DNA of 64,000 nucleotides, taken from the NCBI GenBank assembly GCA_001247695.2, contig LGRX02035483.1, positions 248,001-312,000 on the forward strand, in the 5' to 3' direction. This document shows, in pieces, positions 1 through 14,997 of the stretch; position 1 is the first letter of the stretch, and each line of letters begins with the position of its first letter. The notes under the pieces are model-generated. The model had not been told where the DNA came from, made no database searches, and saw nothing but the letters and a program-made list of their open reading frames with translations. The DNA comes from Cymbomonas tetramitiformis. Taxonomy: Eukaryota > Chlorophyta > Pyramimonadophyceae > Pyramimonadales > Pyramimonadaceae. The translations under genes were made by a program, and so were the position numbers.

Positions 1-1
1 G

Positions 2-3000
2 GTGGCCGTAACGGACATATCGAACGACACGTTGCGACAGGCCGCGTCCTTCATCATCTCCGACAACGCGCGCGTTATGCGACTGCCCGTGCGCGTAATA
101 AGACGCTTCATCAACGGCACCTCGTCACGCGGGGATCTGACATACGAGAAGAGCATGCTGTCCCCGACCGTCGACTTGCTTGCGCAGGGTCCGTCTTGGA
201 CGGCTCGCGTGGCCGAGCAGGTTTTCGATGGCAGCGTCAGCGACGAGGTTTCGCCCATTTGGAGCGCCTACAAGAGCGTCGGTGGCTTCGGTGCGGGAAT
301 GCATCAACCGCTTTGCTCCTGCGACCCTTTCGAGTACGTCGCTCCAACGCTGGTCCGAAACGTCAAGCACTGCGCGCCAAGAAGATTCGAAAGCATTCCT
401 CCTCCACCCACGCCTCCTCCCGCACCTTCCGCACCGCCTCCTCCCGCACCTTCCGCGCCGTCGGTGACTAACTCAACCGTGTGTCGCAGCCCAGGTGGAT
501 ACATAATGGCGGGCTACGAGATGAGGTACCACGCCAAGGACATCTCTCCTGAAAACTGCGTGTGTAGGGAATCCGGGATGTCCCCCGTGGCAAGCTACAG
601 CTCAACCGTGGAGGACACGTACTACTGCCCGGAAGAGTGCGACCACTCGTCGATTAGCGGCGGACCGACCTGCATCTGTCGCAGGCAAGATATCGAGTTC
701 ATGGAGATAAAAGCAAACGGCAAGCGCAGCGTTTCCGTCGGAATCGAGGAAGCCAAGCAAAAATTGGTCCGCGTGCTGAACGAGGTTTCGTCCGATGTGG
801 CGTCCGTCCACGCGGAGCACGTCGCATCGAACGAGACCTCGCAAAACTCCGATTTCGAATTTGCGTTCAGCTTCGATTTCGAGTCGGAGAAGGCGCGGTT
901 CCCCACGCTCGAAAACATCTCCGACCCCGACTTCTGCTCGACCCACCTGGGCGAAGGATGGGACCTGCACGTCGAGCGCGACGGCAACTCGCAATCCCAG
1001 ATCGAAACGCGCGAGATGTTACAGGCCGTGGTGGACGAGCGGGTCAATGACTGGGTCATGGCGGCCAGTGGCATGGCGTTCATGGATGGTCACGCGCTGT
1101 GCGCGGATAGGTACAGAGTTGCACTGCCGCCTCGAGGACGACGTCACTACACCGGCAGCCTGCAATCGGGCGAGACGTCCCCCACCCGCAGCGTGCTCAA
1201 TCCGAGTCGCACTGCCTGGAGACTGGCGATCGCGCGAAACAAAGAGGACGCGGGAATGTACGACCAAACCGACGTAGAGTACGTCAACGCGGCTTTGTCG
1301 GACGCGCTTTACTCCGCGTCTTCCAGGAATCAAAAAACACCTTCGGATTGTGCCGTGGCCGACTCCTTGCTCAACAATATAAGAAACACGGTGATAATGT
1401 CCATGTTCGAAAAAAAAGACGGCGACTCCAAGTATCGATTGCGGTTCGACGCGAATGGGACGTGTTCCGTCGACGGGGAATACATGATTCGCGACCGCGG
1501 GTCGGCCTACGATCTCGCATGCGCAATCAGAGAGGACGACACGCCCGTTTACACGGCCGCGGATGCGTTAAACCGAAGATTTTCACATTCGAGTCTCGAC
1601 GGTTCGCACGAATACTCACAAGCGGAGGATTCCGCCTACGGCTTCATGCATCACATCGAACGCAAGCTACAACGAGTCAGTCTGCTAAATCAGACGGGGT
1701 ACGTGAAGACCGTCGGTCGTTGCGAACTCCCGCGCGCGTTTTCGGACTATTCCGACGTCTTTGTCTCTTCGGATGAAAACGCGCACGTGTGCAAAATGTA
1801 CGTGGATCAGACTTATCTCACCAGCGAGTTCCAGATTTCCGAACATCCAAAACGACGCTATTCCAGTGATGCTGGCCCTTTTCTCAGACGATACGCGCGC
1901 TCCGACGGTTACCGGATGTGCTCCAACAGCAGCGAATCGGACGTGCAAAGTCTCTGCCACGACGCGAATTTGTTGTCCGCCGAGCAGATGGCTCAGGCAG
2001 CGACGTTCTGCGGATTTTCCTTCGTCGCCGAGAGTGTGCGCCCCACGCACGCGCGCACGGTCTGCCGTTCGCTCCCGTACGGCTTTGTTCACCGGTGCAA
2101 CGCTACGGAGCAAAAGACGTACAGCTGGTCTCAGAGAGACGGCACCGACGATGCCGCGCGTACCGACTACGTGTACCACGCGATCGCGGCTCCCAGCGAC
2201 CCGGTCAACACGACGGACATGCACGACGCTGACAACAAGATGGTCATCCTGAACGGGACGATCCTCGATTCCGCGGAGCTGGACGACTTTCGAACAAATG
2301 ATCGAAAGCTGGTGGCAGTTTGCTCGCGTGCCATTCCCAGGAATCTAAGCAGGAGCGTGCTCGTCGACACAGACGGCGGGACGGACACTCGTCAGGACGG
2401 CGTGAGTGAATTGAGTGAAAGGCGTCTGCGGGAGGCGAGGGAGGCGATCGCGGATTTCAAGACCCACGTCGCCAAATGTGCTCTTAACGCCCTGAACACC
2501 TTTCCGTTTCTGGACTCCGACGACTCTCACGGATTCGCGTCGCTGTACGCCAACTCGCGAGCGAATTCCTTGGAGAGAATCCTGTCGCCGCGATTGAACG
2601 GGTCTGGCGGTACTCCCTGGCCGTATCCCTGGACCAAGCGGGGCCCGTTGAAGAACATGAGCCGCGTGACGATCGGAGCTGTCCTGCAGAAAGGCACGAG
2701 CGGTCATGGTTACGCGCAGTTAAGTTCTGTAGGACCCGTATCGGAGCGCGTGGAGGTTGAGGGAGTGGGGGCGACGGTCGGGGTCGACGCTCCCGGACGT
2801 TTGCGACACGACGCCCGCGGCAACTCGCAAGGAGGGCACCGGCGAGACCCTGTTCTTTTCGAAACCGATTTGGCGTTCGCCTTTGCGAGGGACGACTCGA
2901 AAGCCTTCGGCACCTCCTTGCGCAGTCAACTCTCGCAAGTCACCTTCGGCATCGAACGCTGCGAAGACGAGGACACCTCTCGCAGAGCTCTCTTCAGGAT

Positions 3001-6000
3001 CAGATCCCTTGCCGATAACCGCTTTCTCAAGACGAAAGGCGCCGGTTCTCATCCCAGCCTACCGTCGGCATTCGCCAATATCACACAGCACCCTCGGTTT
3101 TCGCGAACGCAACGGTATCAGGCCGACCCGGGTTTGCACCACGAGCGTTATCACACCAACGGTACCTTTGAAGCCGCCGCGAGGCCGGCTTTCACGAATG
3201 CCACGGCCGACGACGCATACGAAGGCCTAGACCCTGCGACTCGTCGGTCCAGTACCGTCTACCTCGTGGAGAAACACGATCAAAGCTTTCTGATGCGCGA
3301 TTCGAGCGCCGGTCATGCGTCGAACGCCACTCGTCTGTACGACTTCGGGGGCTACCTGTTCGAGAGTGACGTTCACCTGACGCACGGTGCCCGCGACGAT
3401 CTCCACGATCACGACGACGGCGAGTCCGTCGCGGGCGATTTTGATTCCTCGGGCAACGTCGGAACCTACGGCTTGAGCACCCGAAAAAATGAGTATCTTC
3501 CCCTTAAAGACGTGTCCGCGACGACCGAATTGGATTGGGCCGACGAGGTGCGCACGTTTAATCGACAGCTTTTTTTTGTCGTCGGCAAGTCCGACACTCC
3601 GATATCCTTTTGCACGACCGGTGGCGACGACACCTCGGATACCTTTTCGACACGTCACACAAGACCTTCGCCGCACGACTCCAAATTGGATAGCAAGATG
3701 TGCACGGAGATGAATCAGCGTAGATACAGCAATTGGGCGTCGGATTACCCCATGCACGGGGCCACTCTCGGAAAGGAAGCGACGGACGCGATACTAGGCG
3801 CCGGAACCTTCGACTGCGCGGCGATAAACGTCTTATCCGGGTCCCATTGCGCTCTGTACAAAGACGATGAGGGCGGATGTCTACTCGGTCACGACGCGAA
3901 ATACGCGCAGTGGGTCACGCTCCCGTGTTCGCAAAGAAAGCCTTTCGTCTGCGGCAACGGCGAGCTTATGAAAGCGATTGTGACCCCCATGGGTTTTGAC
4001 GAAGCACGAGCTCACTGTATTTTAGAGTTTGGTTCCGATTACGACTTGGTGTCCCCGCCGTCAAACAAGATCGAAAATTCGGATCTAGCGACCACAGCGA
4101 GAGACGCGCTGTGCGCCGCAGAAAAGCTCCAACCGTACGCAACAGAGGGCGATGACATCTGTAATCGATATCCGGACGTCACGCATGCTGAAAAGCACAC
4201 GGAACAGACACTCGCGGAGTTGATTGATTCCTCGTGCATGAAACGTGATCTCCTGTTACGGAAATACCACTGCTGCGACACCACCTCAGCTTACTTGTAC
4301 GTGTACGCCGAGAACTCGACCGAGAAGACGTTGGTACGGAATCATGTCGGCGTCGCGGGTGCCACGCATTTCACATGCGAGGATCCCATACGACCCGGAT
4401 CTCATGCTCGGGGGTCTTTCTACGCGAACGGCGACACTATCACAGCGGGCGACGAGGCGTCTTACGGCGACGCGTGGAACCTGCAATACGGAAGCGTGTG
4501 GATGGGTATGCGTAGACACGGGCGCCTGCGCCGTTTTTCGGATCAGCGAATCGGGAAATGTGACCTGCGAGGAAGCGATTCGGTTGCGGAGGCTATGCTC
4601 TTCGAGATTGTGCCGTGCAAAGATGACTCCGACTCGCACGTGTCCGGAGAATACGCGATCGTCGGACGCGATCCGACCGGTCGGTCCGTTTTGCTGGCCG
4701 TACACGAGGCTTCTCATCCCTTCGACGCGGAAGCGCTCGGAACAGAGGCGGCCACTCGCAATGCCGAGGCCTTCATACACGCGGTGGACAAAAATCGGAC
4801 CTTGCTGAACCCCTCATCCATCGAGTCCGCGACTGATTTGCTGTCAAGTTACGAAACCCTGTTTGAAAATCACTTGGAACATCCTTTGCGCCCATCGGTG
4901 TGGAGGACCCGCGCGACCACTTTAAAGATGCTGGAGAGCGGATATCGAAGAGGCGTGACGATGGACAACGCTAGATCCGGAAGATGCGTTCAGTCGGAGG
5001 CGCGACCTGATCGACAGCTGCACGGCGTGTCCATCGTCACGTGCAACGTCGAGCAGCACTGCGGAACGATTCAGTTTGATGTCAACGCGGCCGTGAAACT
5101 CAACTTCGTGATGATTCCGACCGATGGCGAGAGCACGGGCGATCTAATGCAGACGCTCGCGTCGGATCTATCGCTGGACAGGCCCGTGATGCACTCTCGC
5201 TGGCGGACCTCCTCCACACGAAGACGTCTGATCGCGCAAACGAGTGACGCGAGCGGTCTCTTCGGATGGACCAAAAGTATGAACGAAACGCTCTTTACGG
5301 ACGCGTATCGCCGTAACGAGAGCGCGCTTTCCGACGGGGGGGTCACTAAGCCTTTCGCCACGAAATCCACGTACGGCACTCGCGGAGCTGCGGATTCCGC
5401 TCTGGATCCAGGCGATCGAATGCGATCGAAGGTGTTTGGTGGGCCCCATGTTGCCGCAGAGGCGTCGGATGACATCTTCAGCGTGGGTAGAGGAGTGGTC
5501 GACATGAAGACGTACTTCCACACGTTGAACGTCTCGACGTATCCGTGCGAAGGCACGCATTATCTCGATGCATCCTTTCCGTACGACGCGCACACGTGCG
5601 CGAGTCTCGTCGATCACCTACCTGCTCCGCGAATCAAGGAGGTTTACACTCCCTCCACGTGTGGCGTCGACTCCTACGAATCTGACGAGCGGTGCACCTT
5701 GCTAAGCCTACTGACCGGAAGGAGGCTGGGGTTCGTCGAAGGGATTCACGCGCGACCGTCCTCCTCGCAGCCCGTGTTACTCGAGCGACTCGACGCTTTG
5801 TGGGACGCCGCCGAGGACGACGAGGATCACGAGTTGTTTTCGGAATCCACAACCGCGGAGCACTTGAAAACCATCGCTCAGCGCAGCAATCGCAAGAGCC
5901 TCTGGTATCCTATACTGCACGATGACCGCGACAACATGGAGGCGCAGAGACAAATGACCTCGCTGGACGAGGTGCATTCAAACGGGTGGCTGTACACCTG

Positions 6001-9000
6001 CGCGGGCAAGACGCTGGCCTTCGAGCCCGCGATCAATCTGGGCAATCCGCCCGCACCCAACTCGCCACCGTCCGAATTTCTTTCAAGCAACGAAAACACG
6101 AACATTGGAAAGTTTCAGGTTACGGCCGGAGGTGTGCTGATTCAGGTCAACATTACTGGGAACGCAAGGGTGAGGCGTGACATCGCCGAAGCCTACACGG
6201 TGTCGAACGCTCAGAGTTCTGTGCGAAATTTCCAGCGGAGCGTTGACGCACATCAGGCGTACCGGCCCAATTCCGCGTACAACACCTACAGCTTTAGCGG
6301 AGTGGAAGCTCTGTCGGCGACGGTCGAGTACGGGGCCGCGGAGCGCGCCGAGGAGACGCAAAGTGCGTGCGGCGACGACTATCACACGTGCAAAAGATAT
6401 CTAAATCGCCTTTACAAAGAGGGCGAATTGAGCAACACCGACGCCGTAGATCAGTACCGCGTGCTGCAAGGAGCAAAAACGTTCGCTCACCAGGATGCAA
6501 GCGTGGACGATCACTACGTCGGCGGGCCCCGATTGCAACTGCCGTCGGAGTACACCTACCGATGGTCACCGCCAGTGGGCAACAGCAACAAAGAGGGTCT
6601 GAACGTGTGGATCAAAGGACATTCCTTTAACGAGACGGGTACTTGCTCGCCGTCCGACGAAACGCACGCGTACTCTTACAATTGCGACGACGAGAGTGGT
6701 ATATGCACCAGCAGAATCGACCCTCCGGTCGAAATGTGCGTACAAAGGCGGAGCGTGTACAAAGAGAGCGCGGCGCACGATCACTGCCACAACAGCCGCT
6801 CGGAAGGATGCCAGAATGATGATGCGGGATTCAGCGCCGATCCGGTGATTCAGCAACTGTCCTCGACGGAGATCAAATGGAGCAACATGCTCTTTTGCGA
6901 TCAAGCGGTGACCTTTACCAGATTTGAAAGCGAAGCGAACAGTCTGTACAACTTCGACGACGACGACACCAGTTTCGTGTGCAACCTGGACAACATCGAC
7001 ATGTGCGCGGACAAGGCCAACTACGTGAGCGACATTTCGGACTCCGACTACGAAAACCTGAAGGGCAAGTGTGAAAATTTGGTTCGCGCCGTTTCTTATT
7101 ATTGTCCGCAAATGTGCGACGCATGCGAGCAACGCAGTTGGTTGTACGAAGCACGAGGCCGCTTACAACTAAGGGACGCCAACGACACGTACGAGCACGA
7201 CAAAAACGGCGTAACGCCACATCACCTGTGCACGTGCACTGAAACCTCGCCGGATCTGCACTGTCGGCCGATCTCCGTTAAAGAGCCGGAGGAGTATCAG
7301 ACCGTGACCGAGGAGGTTCGAACGAGACCGGAGGCGGTTTTCATGGAACGCTTCATGACAATGTGGAACTCGACCGCCGACCCTAGTAACGACGCGCTCA
7401 ACAAGGTGTTGCCCGTGGTCGACATGTGGAACGACGTCGGCGCGCACGGAGGGGTCAAATACGACACGGCTTTTCTGTACAACAACTTCGGTAAGGGATG
7501 GAAACACGACGCCGGAAATTTCGGACCGGGCAGGATACTCGTGACTTTCCCCTACAACAACGAGCATGGTGACACCCTCAACTACGAGCCGGAGCTCTAC
7601 GACGAAATCAACGTCGAGGCGTACTCCCGCTCGGAAAAACGTCTTTACGGTTACGATCTGGAACACATGGCAGATTTCAACAACAAGGAGACGTTCAAAA
7701 AGGTGTCGGACTTGATCGCCGACCTGTGCGATAACATTACGCACGCGTACCGACGATTCGATAGCGACTCCGCGGCTGAGCGGATGTACGCTCAGCCGTG
7801 TATGGGCTTTTCGGCGCAGGACATGTACGTGTATGACGGAGCGCCCTACGACCTGGATAGCATGACGGCGTCGGATTGTATGAAACAGAACATGAAAGGC
7901 TGCGAGGAGCATCGATACCAGATGATGTCGTCTCATTACTACCCGAACTATCAAGATTGGAGGCACCATCGAAGCGAGAAGCGGGCGTGGTCGAAAACGC
8001 GGGACGGTCTCTTCTACGCGCTGGAAGAAACGACGAGGCAAAATCCGGAGGGGCTGTACAGCAGCTTCGTTTACGACGCCAACGACGAACAGCATTCATC
8101 GCAGGAATCCTTGTACACCCGTAGCTCGGAGTTTGAAAACGCCTTCGCTGTAAACGAAGAGACGGATATAAACGGTCGAGGTGCGATTCGAGCGTTCCTG
8201 TTCACGTTGTACGGAAAGCGCAAGTACGCGACCAAGGAAACCGATGTGCGTCGACGCGAACGCTTGGAGACGCTGCGCGTGTCTCACGCCAAGCCGTGGA
8301 CCACGTCGAGTAACGTCGGCAAAGACGGTTACGAATACGCGCGCAGGTCCAGGACGGGTGCGCCTCGAGCGAAGCACTCGCCGTCCGTGAAATCGTCCTA
8401 CGAGGCCTTTTTACCAACGGGTAGTATCGGGGGCGTCCGCGGGGATGCGATCGCAAGCGACGACGACAGAAGCTCCTCGCTGTACACGAGACATTCCGGA
8501 CATCTTCTGGCCACTCACACCGCTTTGGATCTGCGCGAACGGTACTACTACCCGGCTTTCATCTACAAGACGATGCCGGATTCATCTTTAGATGAACTTC
8601 TAAACCACTCTCTGATAAGCGAACAGACGTACGATCGTACCACGAGTGATCGAAAGGTCGACAGGCCCATCCAGATACTGTGGCCTCCTCCCGAAGTGAC
8701 GCTTTGGACGCGAGTCGCCGAAGCGGAGAGATCGCGAATGCCGTCGAGAGAAGTGTTCGGACCATCCGATGTACCCACAAACACATTTTCGGACATCAAC
8801 GGAGCCTGGAGACTGAAACATGCACCTACAGGGTACAAAAAACACGGAGTTGAGCTGGATGGTTGTGGCGAAAACGAAGCATGTGCGTACTCCGGAGGGG
8901 AGTTTTTGGATCGCACGACGTCGGGTGCGAATCAAACTGTCGAGGTACGACCTACGGCACTTCCCGAATTTGGCCTTCTGTGGAACCGATACTTGCGAAA

Positions 9001-12000
9001 CCGGGTGCCGACGTGTTATCGCGAAGACACGCAAGGACGAGCTTACTTTTCAAGGCATAATCAGTCTGAGGATGGCTGCGAGTCGCTGAAGCCACCGCTC
9101 GGATATGACGATGGATTTCGAGGTCCGGAGTATATGTCACCACCGTCTGCACCCTCACCACCCGGAAAACCGAACCCACCACCGAGCCCTGGCGTGTACA
9201 CCGTTATGCACGACACCGTCAACGACGTCAAGAAAAGCAAATATGAATCCACGATGCAGCAATTGCCCGTGACCTCGCTTCAAAACAACAACAACCATGA
9301 TCGCATACGAGTATATTATTGGGGAAATGACGACGAGAAAAACATCGAACAATGCGAAAGTCAATGCACGGGGGATTCACAGTGTGGCGCCTACACGGCC
9401 GTGCAGCTCAGAAAGACGAACTACGACAGCTACGTATATTTCTGCGTCAACTTGTACTGTGGCTTCTCGACATATATGGAGAATGGAAACTTTCACCTTT
9501 GCAGAGATCAGAGTTTCACTTGCCAAGATGGCGATAAGACCAATAACAACAACGAACAGAAAGTGTGCAAAAGCGATCATTCGCACAACGGCAAGGGTTA
9601 TCACATAACCCGTTTGAAAGTGGCTCAGAAAATATTCTTGTCGCCTCCGCCGTCTCCGTACCCGCCTATTCCGCCAAGTCCCCCTCCCGCGTACGTCGGT
9701 GACGGACGATACCACAACTTCGACGTTTATGACCAGATGTACTTGGTGTCAAACATAACCGATCACACCCTCACTGTCGACCTAGCCGTCTCGACTTGGA
9801 CGGACGTCAGGTCGGTTATGTGCCTCGACGGGTCCTACGAAAGTTGCGAAGATCGACCGTATTATCGACTGCATGACGAAACCGCCGAGGCGATCATGGT
9901 TAGCGTAGAGCCATCGGGAGAGCGCACTCCTCAGGCGACGCTCGAATCCGAGTCGAGTCCTTGCGACTATTATCAAGGAGTTCGGATCAGCGTAGACGCG
10001 CAGTCCGATTTCGAGTTCGACTCCGCCTCCTGTATCGCTCGTTGCGAGAGAAATCGGGATTGCGAGATGTACCTTACCGTGTTCCTGCAAAACGAGGACG
10101 ACACCTCCCGATACGATCTCGTCTGCTTTACGTTGCGAAGGAGTCGTGCGAACGTTCACTTCAATCTTACGCAGGCTGTGCAATCCGAAAATGTGAACGC
10201 ACGCTGCGCGCAGATAGGCGTGGTCGCGACGAATTACGCTTTCGTGCAGCTGATAAATAGAACCGACGTAAGCGTCGTGACGGCGACCACTGCAACCGTC
10301 GTGAACGCCACTGCCAACACGTCCATAGACGTCACCACGTATGAAACTACGACGACGACGGAGACGCGAGGGACGGTCACGACGATCGGCGACGCGGTGC
10401 CGCAAGCGCGATACGCGGATGCGCATTACGCGAAACGGTTTGCCGATGAGAGCGACAGGATCTATCGCAGCGCGCAGATTTTTGAGGAGAACGGGATCGA
10501 CGTAAGCAACCTGATTGAGCCCGACTTCCAGATGAACTCGTGGGGGTCGGACATCACAGTAGACTACGACCCACTCCATCGCGTCAACGCTCTGCATATA
10601 TCGAAAGAGCGAAGTCAGGCTGTGTGCTTCGACATGGGTTGTGTGTACTACGTCAGATGTGGTTCCATATCTTACTACTACTTATCCATTGATAGGATTT
10701 TGAACAAAACCAGGTCCGTTTCGGAGTACCAACCGGAAAATCACATCTGTGCCGAAAAGGAAGGGGACCTGTGCGCTTGTAAAGGTGTTGTGTACTTTGC
10801 GCAAACATACAACTCTGAAGGCAGTGAAAACACGTTTGAGGAAGGCAAGGCGGACGCCGAAGCAACCCGAGCGTTCCAGGACGAACAGTTAAGTTGCGAC
10901 GCGAGCACCTTCGGAGCCGATTCTTCAACTGCTTCGATGCGATGTTACTGCGAGCCCGAGGACGAGTTGCTGCGGTGCGTTTCCTCCGAACTACGTGAAG
11001 CGTGGAAGCCCCCGGAAAACGAACCGATCGAGAGTCACAAACGCATGTACAGGTCGGACTGGATGTACAGTCTAGTGTCCGACTCTTACTTGCAAGACGA
11101 CGCTTATCGCCTTCGTAATGGATCCTCACAGACACTCGATAACCTCGGGGTTCCCGCCAACAACGGCGGCTTTTTGGACGGAAGCGTGTTCTGGCAGATG
11201 GGCTCTTTCTCCTGGGCCTTTTCGCCTAAGCACAGGTGCTGGCCAAAGGCGTGCGACTTTGCCGAAGACGAATCCACCTCGTTCGTCCTCTCCAGGGCAA
11301 TTTTTTACAGCGAGGTGATGAAAAAACCGGCTTATCTTTATGTGGACGGCGCCGTAAATGACGCGGGTCTATATTCCGATCACGCTTACTTCGTCCGGTG
11401 GGCCAAGTACGGGTTGACGATCGCGCTCGGTCAATTGCTGGACCGAGACCTGGAGACGGCGTACGAAGAACTCAACGCGCTGGGCGCCTGGATATGCGGT
11501 GAAGACACCAAAGACTCCGAGCGGCGATGTCGGGTCGGAAATGACGCAGGCGCGGATTTTCGTTTCATCGGACCTAGAGCGGTCCTGTATACGGATAAGA
11601 AGCGAGGCGGAGTAGTGGACGGAGAGTCTTTATGGACGGAGTTGCTGGCGAGTGGGAAGAAAATATGCCGACAAATTAACGAAAACGCCATTCGCCGAAT
11701 CGCGAAAGGAAGCTCGCCTCCTTTGCCGGAGGATGTCGTCGAGTGCGAAACCGACGATTGTCGCTTTGACCTAAGCGTCATGGTGCCCACGTGGAGCGTG
11801 TGCAAAGGCGTTTCGATCTCCATCCTTACGGATGGGGTTCACGCGGATGAAACCGACTTGAGCGTGCAACCCAAAACCAAGGAGGTGTCGATCGCGTTCG
11901 CATTGGACGGAGTGCTCGTGCGCGACGACAGTAACTCGGACTGGCACGACGCGTCGCAAGCCTTTTCGGATGAAACCCTTCGCAGGTCCCTCGCCAGAAC

Positions 12001-14491
12001 AACCTGCACCGGCGAAGCTTGGAGGGGAATTCAGCGGCCTTTGGAGTGGTTCGACGATGACGTCTGTGCGGAGAACGAGCGCGTATGCGAGTACGCGAAA
12101 ATGGGGACGTGCGAAAGCAAGCTTTTTATGCAGGACGCCTCCTTTGACTGCGTGGCACAGAGCGGAAGCAGATACCACAACGAAAATTCGCATCCTCTGT
12201 ATAACGTGTCGGGAATGACTACGGAGACAATGACCACCGACGACGGCACCGAGGTGTACGGTCTTAATCTGTGCCAAGCTCACTACGAGAGAACGCTGCA
12301 ATCGTTTTTTGCCGGAAGCACTCACAAAGCGATTTTTGACGGCACGCAAGACATCTCTGCCTCGACGGTGGGGTGCGACGCGGACTGGTGTGCGCAGCAG
12401 ACGGTCACCGAGCGATGGGATCGCATGCCAACCACCGGGGCGTGCATCATTCACACCGCGCCCGTTGTTCAAGATCTTTTAGCGAGCGATCACGGTTTCC
12501 TGTGGGGACCAGCGACGCGCTTAATAAAAGTTGCGGACGAAACAAACTCCGGCTCCGAGCAATATTACGACCTGTCGGTTCACACGACCGATCTGCTTGA
12601 CTTGGATCAGTCGGACGACTTTGAATCGGAAAGTACCGAGCTAGCCCACACCGAGCACGAAGACGGTCTCAGCTACGGCACGATAGACACGGATCACTTG
12701 ATAAACACCGTCAACACCATTTTTGACGGCTGGTTTCCCGCCGCGTACACCAAGTCATACTACGCGGACTCGACGACAAAGGTGCTGACGGTGCCGATGA
12801 TGTCCACCGGATTTCGAGCGCGCGGGAATCTTCTCAATGCCAATAGCGGAGGTACTAATTGGTACAGCAAGCGCGCCGCGCTCCCCGTTTTTATGTACGA
12901 CCTTTTCGACGTTCATTACTACGAAGCAAACATGTATAGTTTGTTTTCTTCACGGGAAGAATCGGGTCATGTGTTCGGTTCCTCGATGACGACCTGGGGA
13001 TCTCAATCCTCCGCCAATCTGTACGGACTGACTCACTCCGAGCAGGCATGGAACAACACGCTGTACGAATCCTTCACTTATTCCATACACGACAACACCT
13101 CCGCTTTCACGGTGTCCGACTCGGCGAGTCTGGCCCGTTGGAGCGACCAGGCTCACGTTTTTGACGTTCTGCTCTCCGCGACCGAGTCAATGTTGTACAG
13201 CGACACCTTCACGTCACAGGACTCGGAAAGCGCATCGGAGGAGTCCGATTCGTCGAAAATTGCCGAGGGTTACGAAGCAAGAGTATTCACGGCTAACGGG
13301 GATGCCTTTGCGGAATACTTGGATGACACCTATAAGAAAGGAGTGCAGCAGGACCTGTGCGAAACCTTCGGGCTGAGAGGCACGCGTTTGGTAAGAGACA
13401 CTGGGTCGAACGTCTCCACGGACGGAACCGATGATCGCGATTTAGAAATCTCGACGTTTAACTGGGAGGTCTACTACAAATTCTCGTGCGTGGACAACGT
13501 CACGAAGTGTGAAAATCCCGCCAACATAGAAGACGCGGATGTATATGGCCCTTTTCGTAACGCGTATTTCGACAACGCTCAGTCTCGAGACGGTACGGTG
13601 CGCCTAACCACCTATCGCGTCACGGGAGACCACGCTCATGCGGTAATCGTCGTCCCGGATGTCGAGACGGGTGGGAAGATTTGCGGAGATGGAAATTCAT
13701 CCTTGCGAATCTACAGACGCGTGGGTGAAAAGGGTTTATTTCTACCCATAGAGCCTCGAGGGCTCAGCGGAACTCCCCGTCGAGAGCGGGTGTCCTTCTA
13801 CGAAGCGCCCGAGCCTTTTTCGCAGCACCCAACGAATTTCGAGCAGACTCTGCACAGAGAATGCTACCTTGACAACACGACCGTGGACCTCGATGCCGAT
13901 TACGCGGAGAAGGTCTTGGGTTTCTTCAGAGCGAACAACGCGACACATAGCGTTCCAAAGAACGCTACGTCGTACAGATCCTTCGAGCGTATGCAAGACG
14001 ACGATCGACACGCACTTGGACCCTGCGACGTAACATCGGTGCACGCCGAGAACCTGTCCGAAGTGTCGCTTTCGGCCATCAACGACCGCTTTGAACGAAT
14101 GTTCCGAAGCTTGAGCAAAGAAGTCGTCGCAGAGAAGATGCGCACGCAAGTTTTTCACGCCGAGCTCTCGTACGTGGATTCGTCACTTAACTACACCAAT
14201 CACACGTTCGAGGAAACCCGGACTACTCTGCCCTTTCTAGCGTTGCTGAACTACTGGAACGAGAGATACGCATATGTCTACAAGGCTGCTGTCGACAGAT
14301 CAAAAGAGAAACCGTTCGTCGGGTTTCTGGATGACGTTCCGTTCGACTCGGGAGACACGCTACACTCGTGCGTTTTCCGATCACAACCAGAATACGAAGC
14401 GCGAGTTCTGCAACGCCGAGTCATGTTGGAAGGGGATGGCGCCATCTCGGACTCCGTGCGCCGCGCCGTTTCTCAAACCGATTCGCCAGAG
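2..14491 (+). CDS. Giant secreted surface protein, exon 1 (5' end outside window)
   Basis: The reading frame is open from the first bases of the window (the first codon seen is GTG), so the true start lies upstream. It runs to a stop at 14644, but I end the exon at a phase-0 GAG|GTGTGT donor, before the hairpin repeats. About 4,830 codons. Visible modules: proline-rich linker (residues ~133-155); a C-type-lectin-like stretch at ~1239-1320 with YSNW, paired Cys and a KPFVCG end, followed by a second lectin-like start (FDEARAHC, ~1332); a ShKT-like Cys cluster (~2327-2376); two PAN/apple-like Cys domains (~3068-3213 and ~3318-3415) around proline-rich linkers (~3046-3063, ~3215-3231); and a Thr-rich stretch (~3420-3462). 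N-glycosylation sequons and Cys are abundant, as in extracellular proteins. Inference: virion-surface or attachment protein. Coding status is certain; module names are by eye. Confidence 0.85.
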
Positions 14492-14532
14492 GTGTGTCAC
14501 TTTTTACTTGCGAATGTTTGTGACCACAAAAA

Positions 14533-14575
14533 TTTCGCGCGCGCGAAGCATGGGGGGTGTCTCGCGCGCGCGAAA
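14533..14575 (+). repeat. GCGC hairpin repeat, copy 1
   Basis: Perfect 14-bp inverted arms, TTTCGCGCGCGCGA and its complement, around the loop AGCATGGGGGGTGTC. First member of the array. It is read through by the first giant ORF (as a F-A-R-A-K-H-G-G-like peptide) if the upstream donor is not used. Confidence 0.95.
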
Positions 14576-14746
14576 AATCTGGTAAGTTGCTTTTTGCCGC
14601 ACATCAACCTCGTGTCTCTCAGTATCAACGCAAACTTTTTATGACTTCTCCCTTAAATTTGACGGTTTTTCCGAAGCAAAAGTGTGAAGTCGTGAAGTTT
14701 TCGACTCGAAAAGTCGCGTGTTTGTAGCGGTGTGGGACCCTTTGTT

Positions 14747-14791
14747 TTTTCGCGCGCGCGAGGCATGGGGGGTGTCTCGCGCGCGCGAAAA
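14747..14791 (+). repeat. GCGC hairpin repeat, copy 2
   Basis: Arms TTTTCGCGCGCGCGA and complement, loop GGCATGGGGGGTGTC. Second array unit, inside the proposed intron. Confidence 0.95.
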
Positions 14792-14952
14792 CTTTAGACA
14801 GCCGGCTTGGCTGCACAACAACCTCGCATCTTCCGGTTTCGGTAAACTTTTTATACGTTCCGCGGAAATTGTTTTGGCCCCGCAAAGAAAAGCATGCGAG
14901 TCATGGACTTTCTCGACTTCAAAAGATAATGTTTGTACTGGTGTGAATTTTG

Positions 14953-14997
14953 TTTTTCGCGCGCGCGAGGCATGGGGTGTCTCGCGCGCGCGAAAAA
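14953..14997 (+). repeat. GCGC hairpin repeat, copy 3
   Basis: Same arms; the loop is two G shorter (GGCATGGGGTGTC). Third array unit. Confidence 0.95.

Noticed and set aside
14533..14575. GCGC hairpins as simple rho-independent-type terminators
   Set aside because: The loop is conserved and arms are followed by only short A runs; copies 2-4 are mid-gene or intronic and most gene ends lack one. A different role is more likely.
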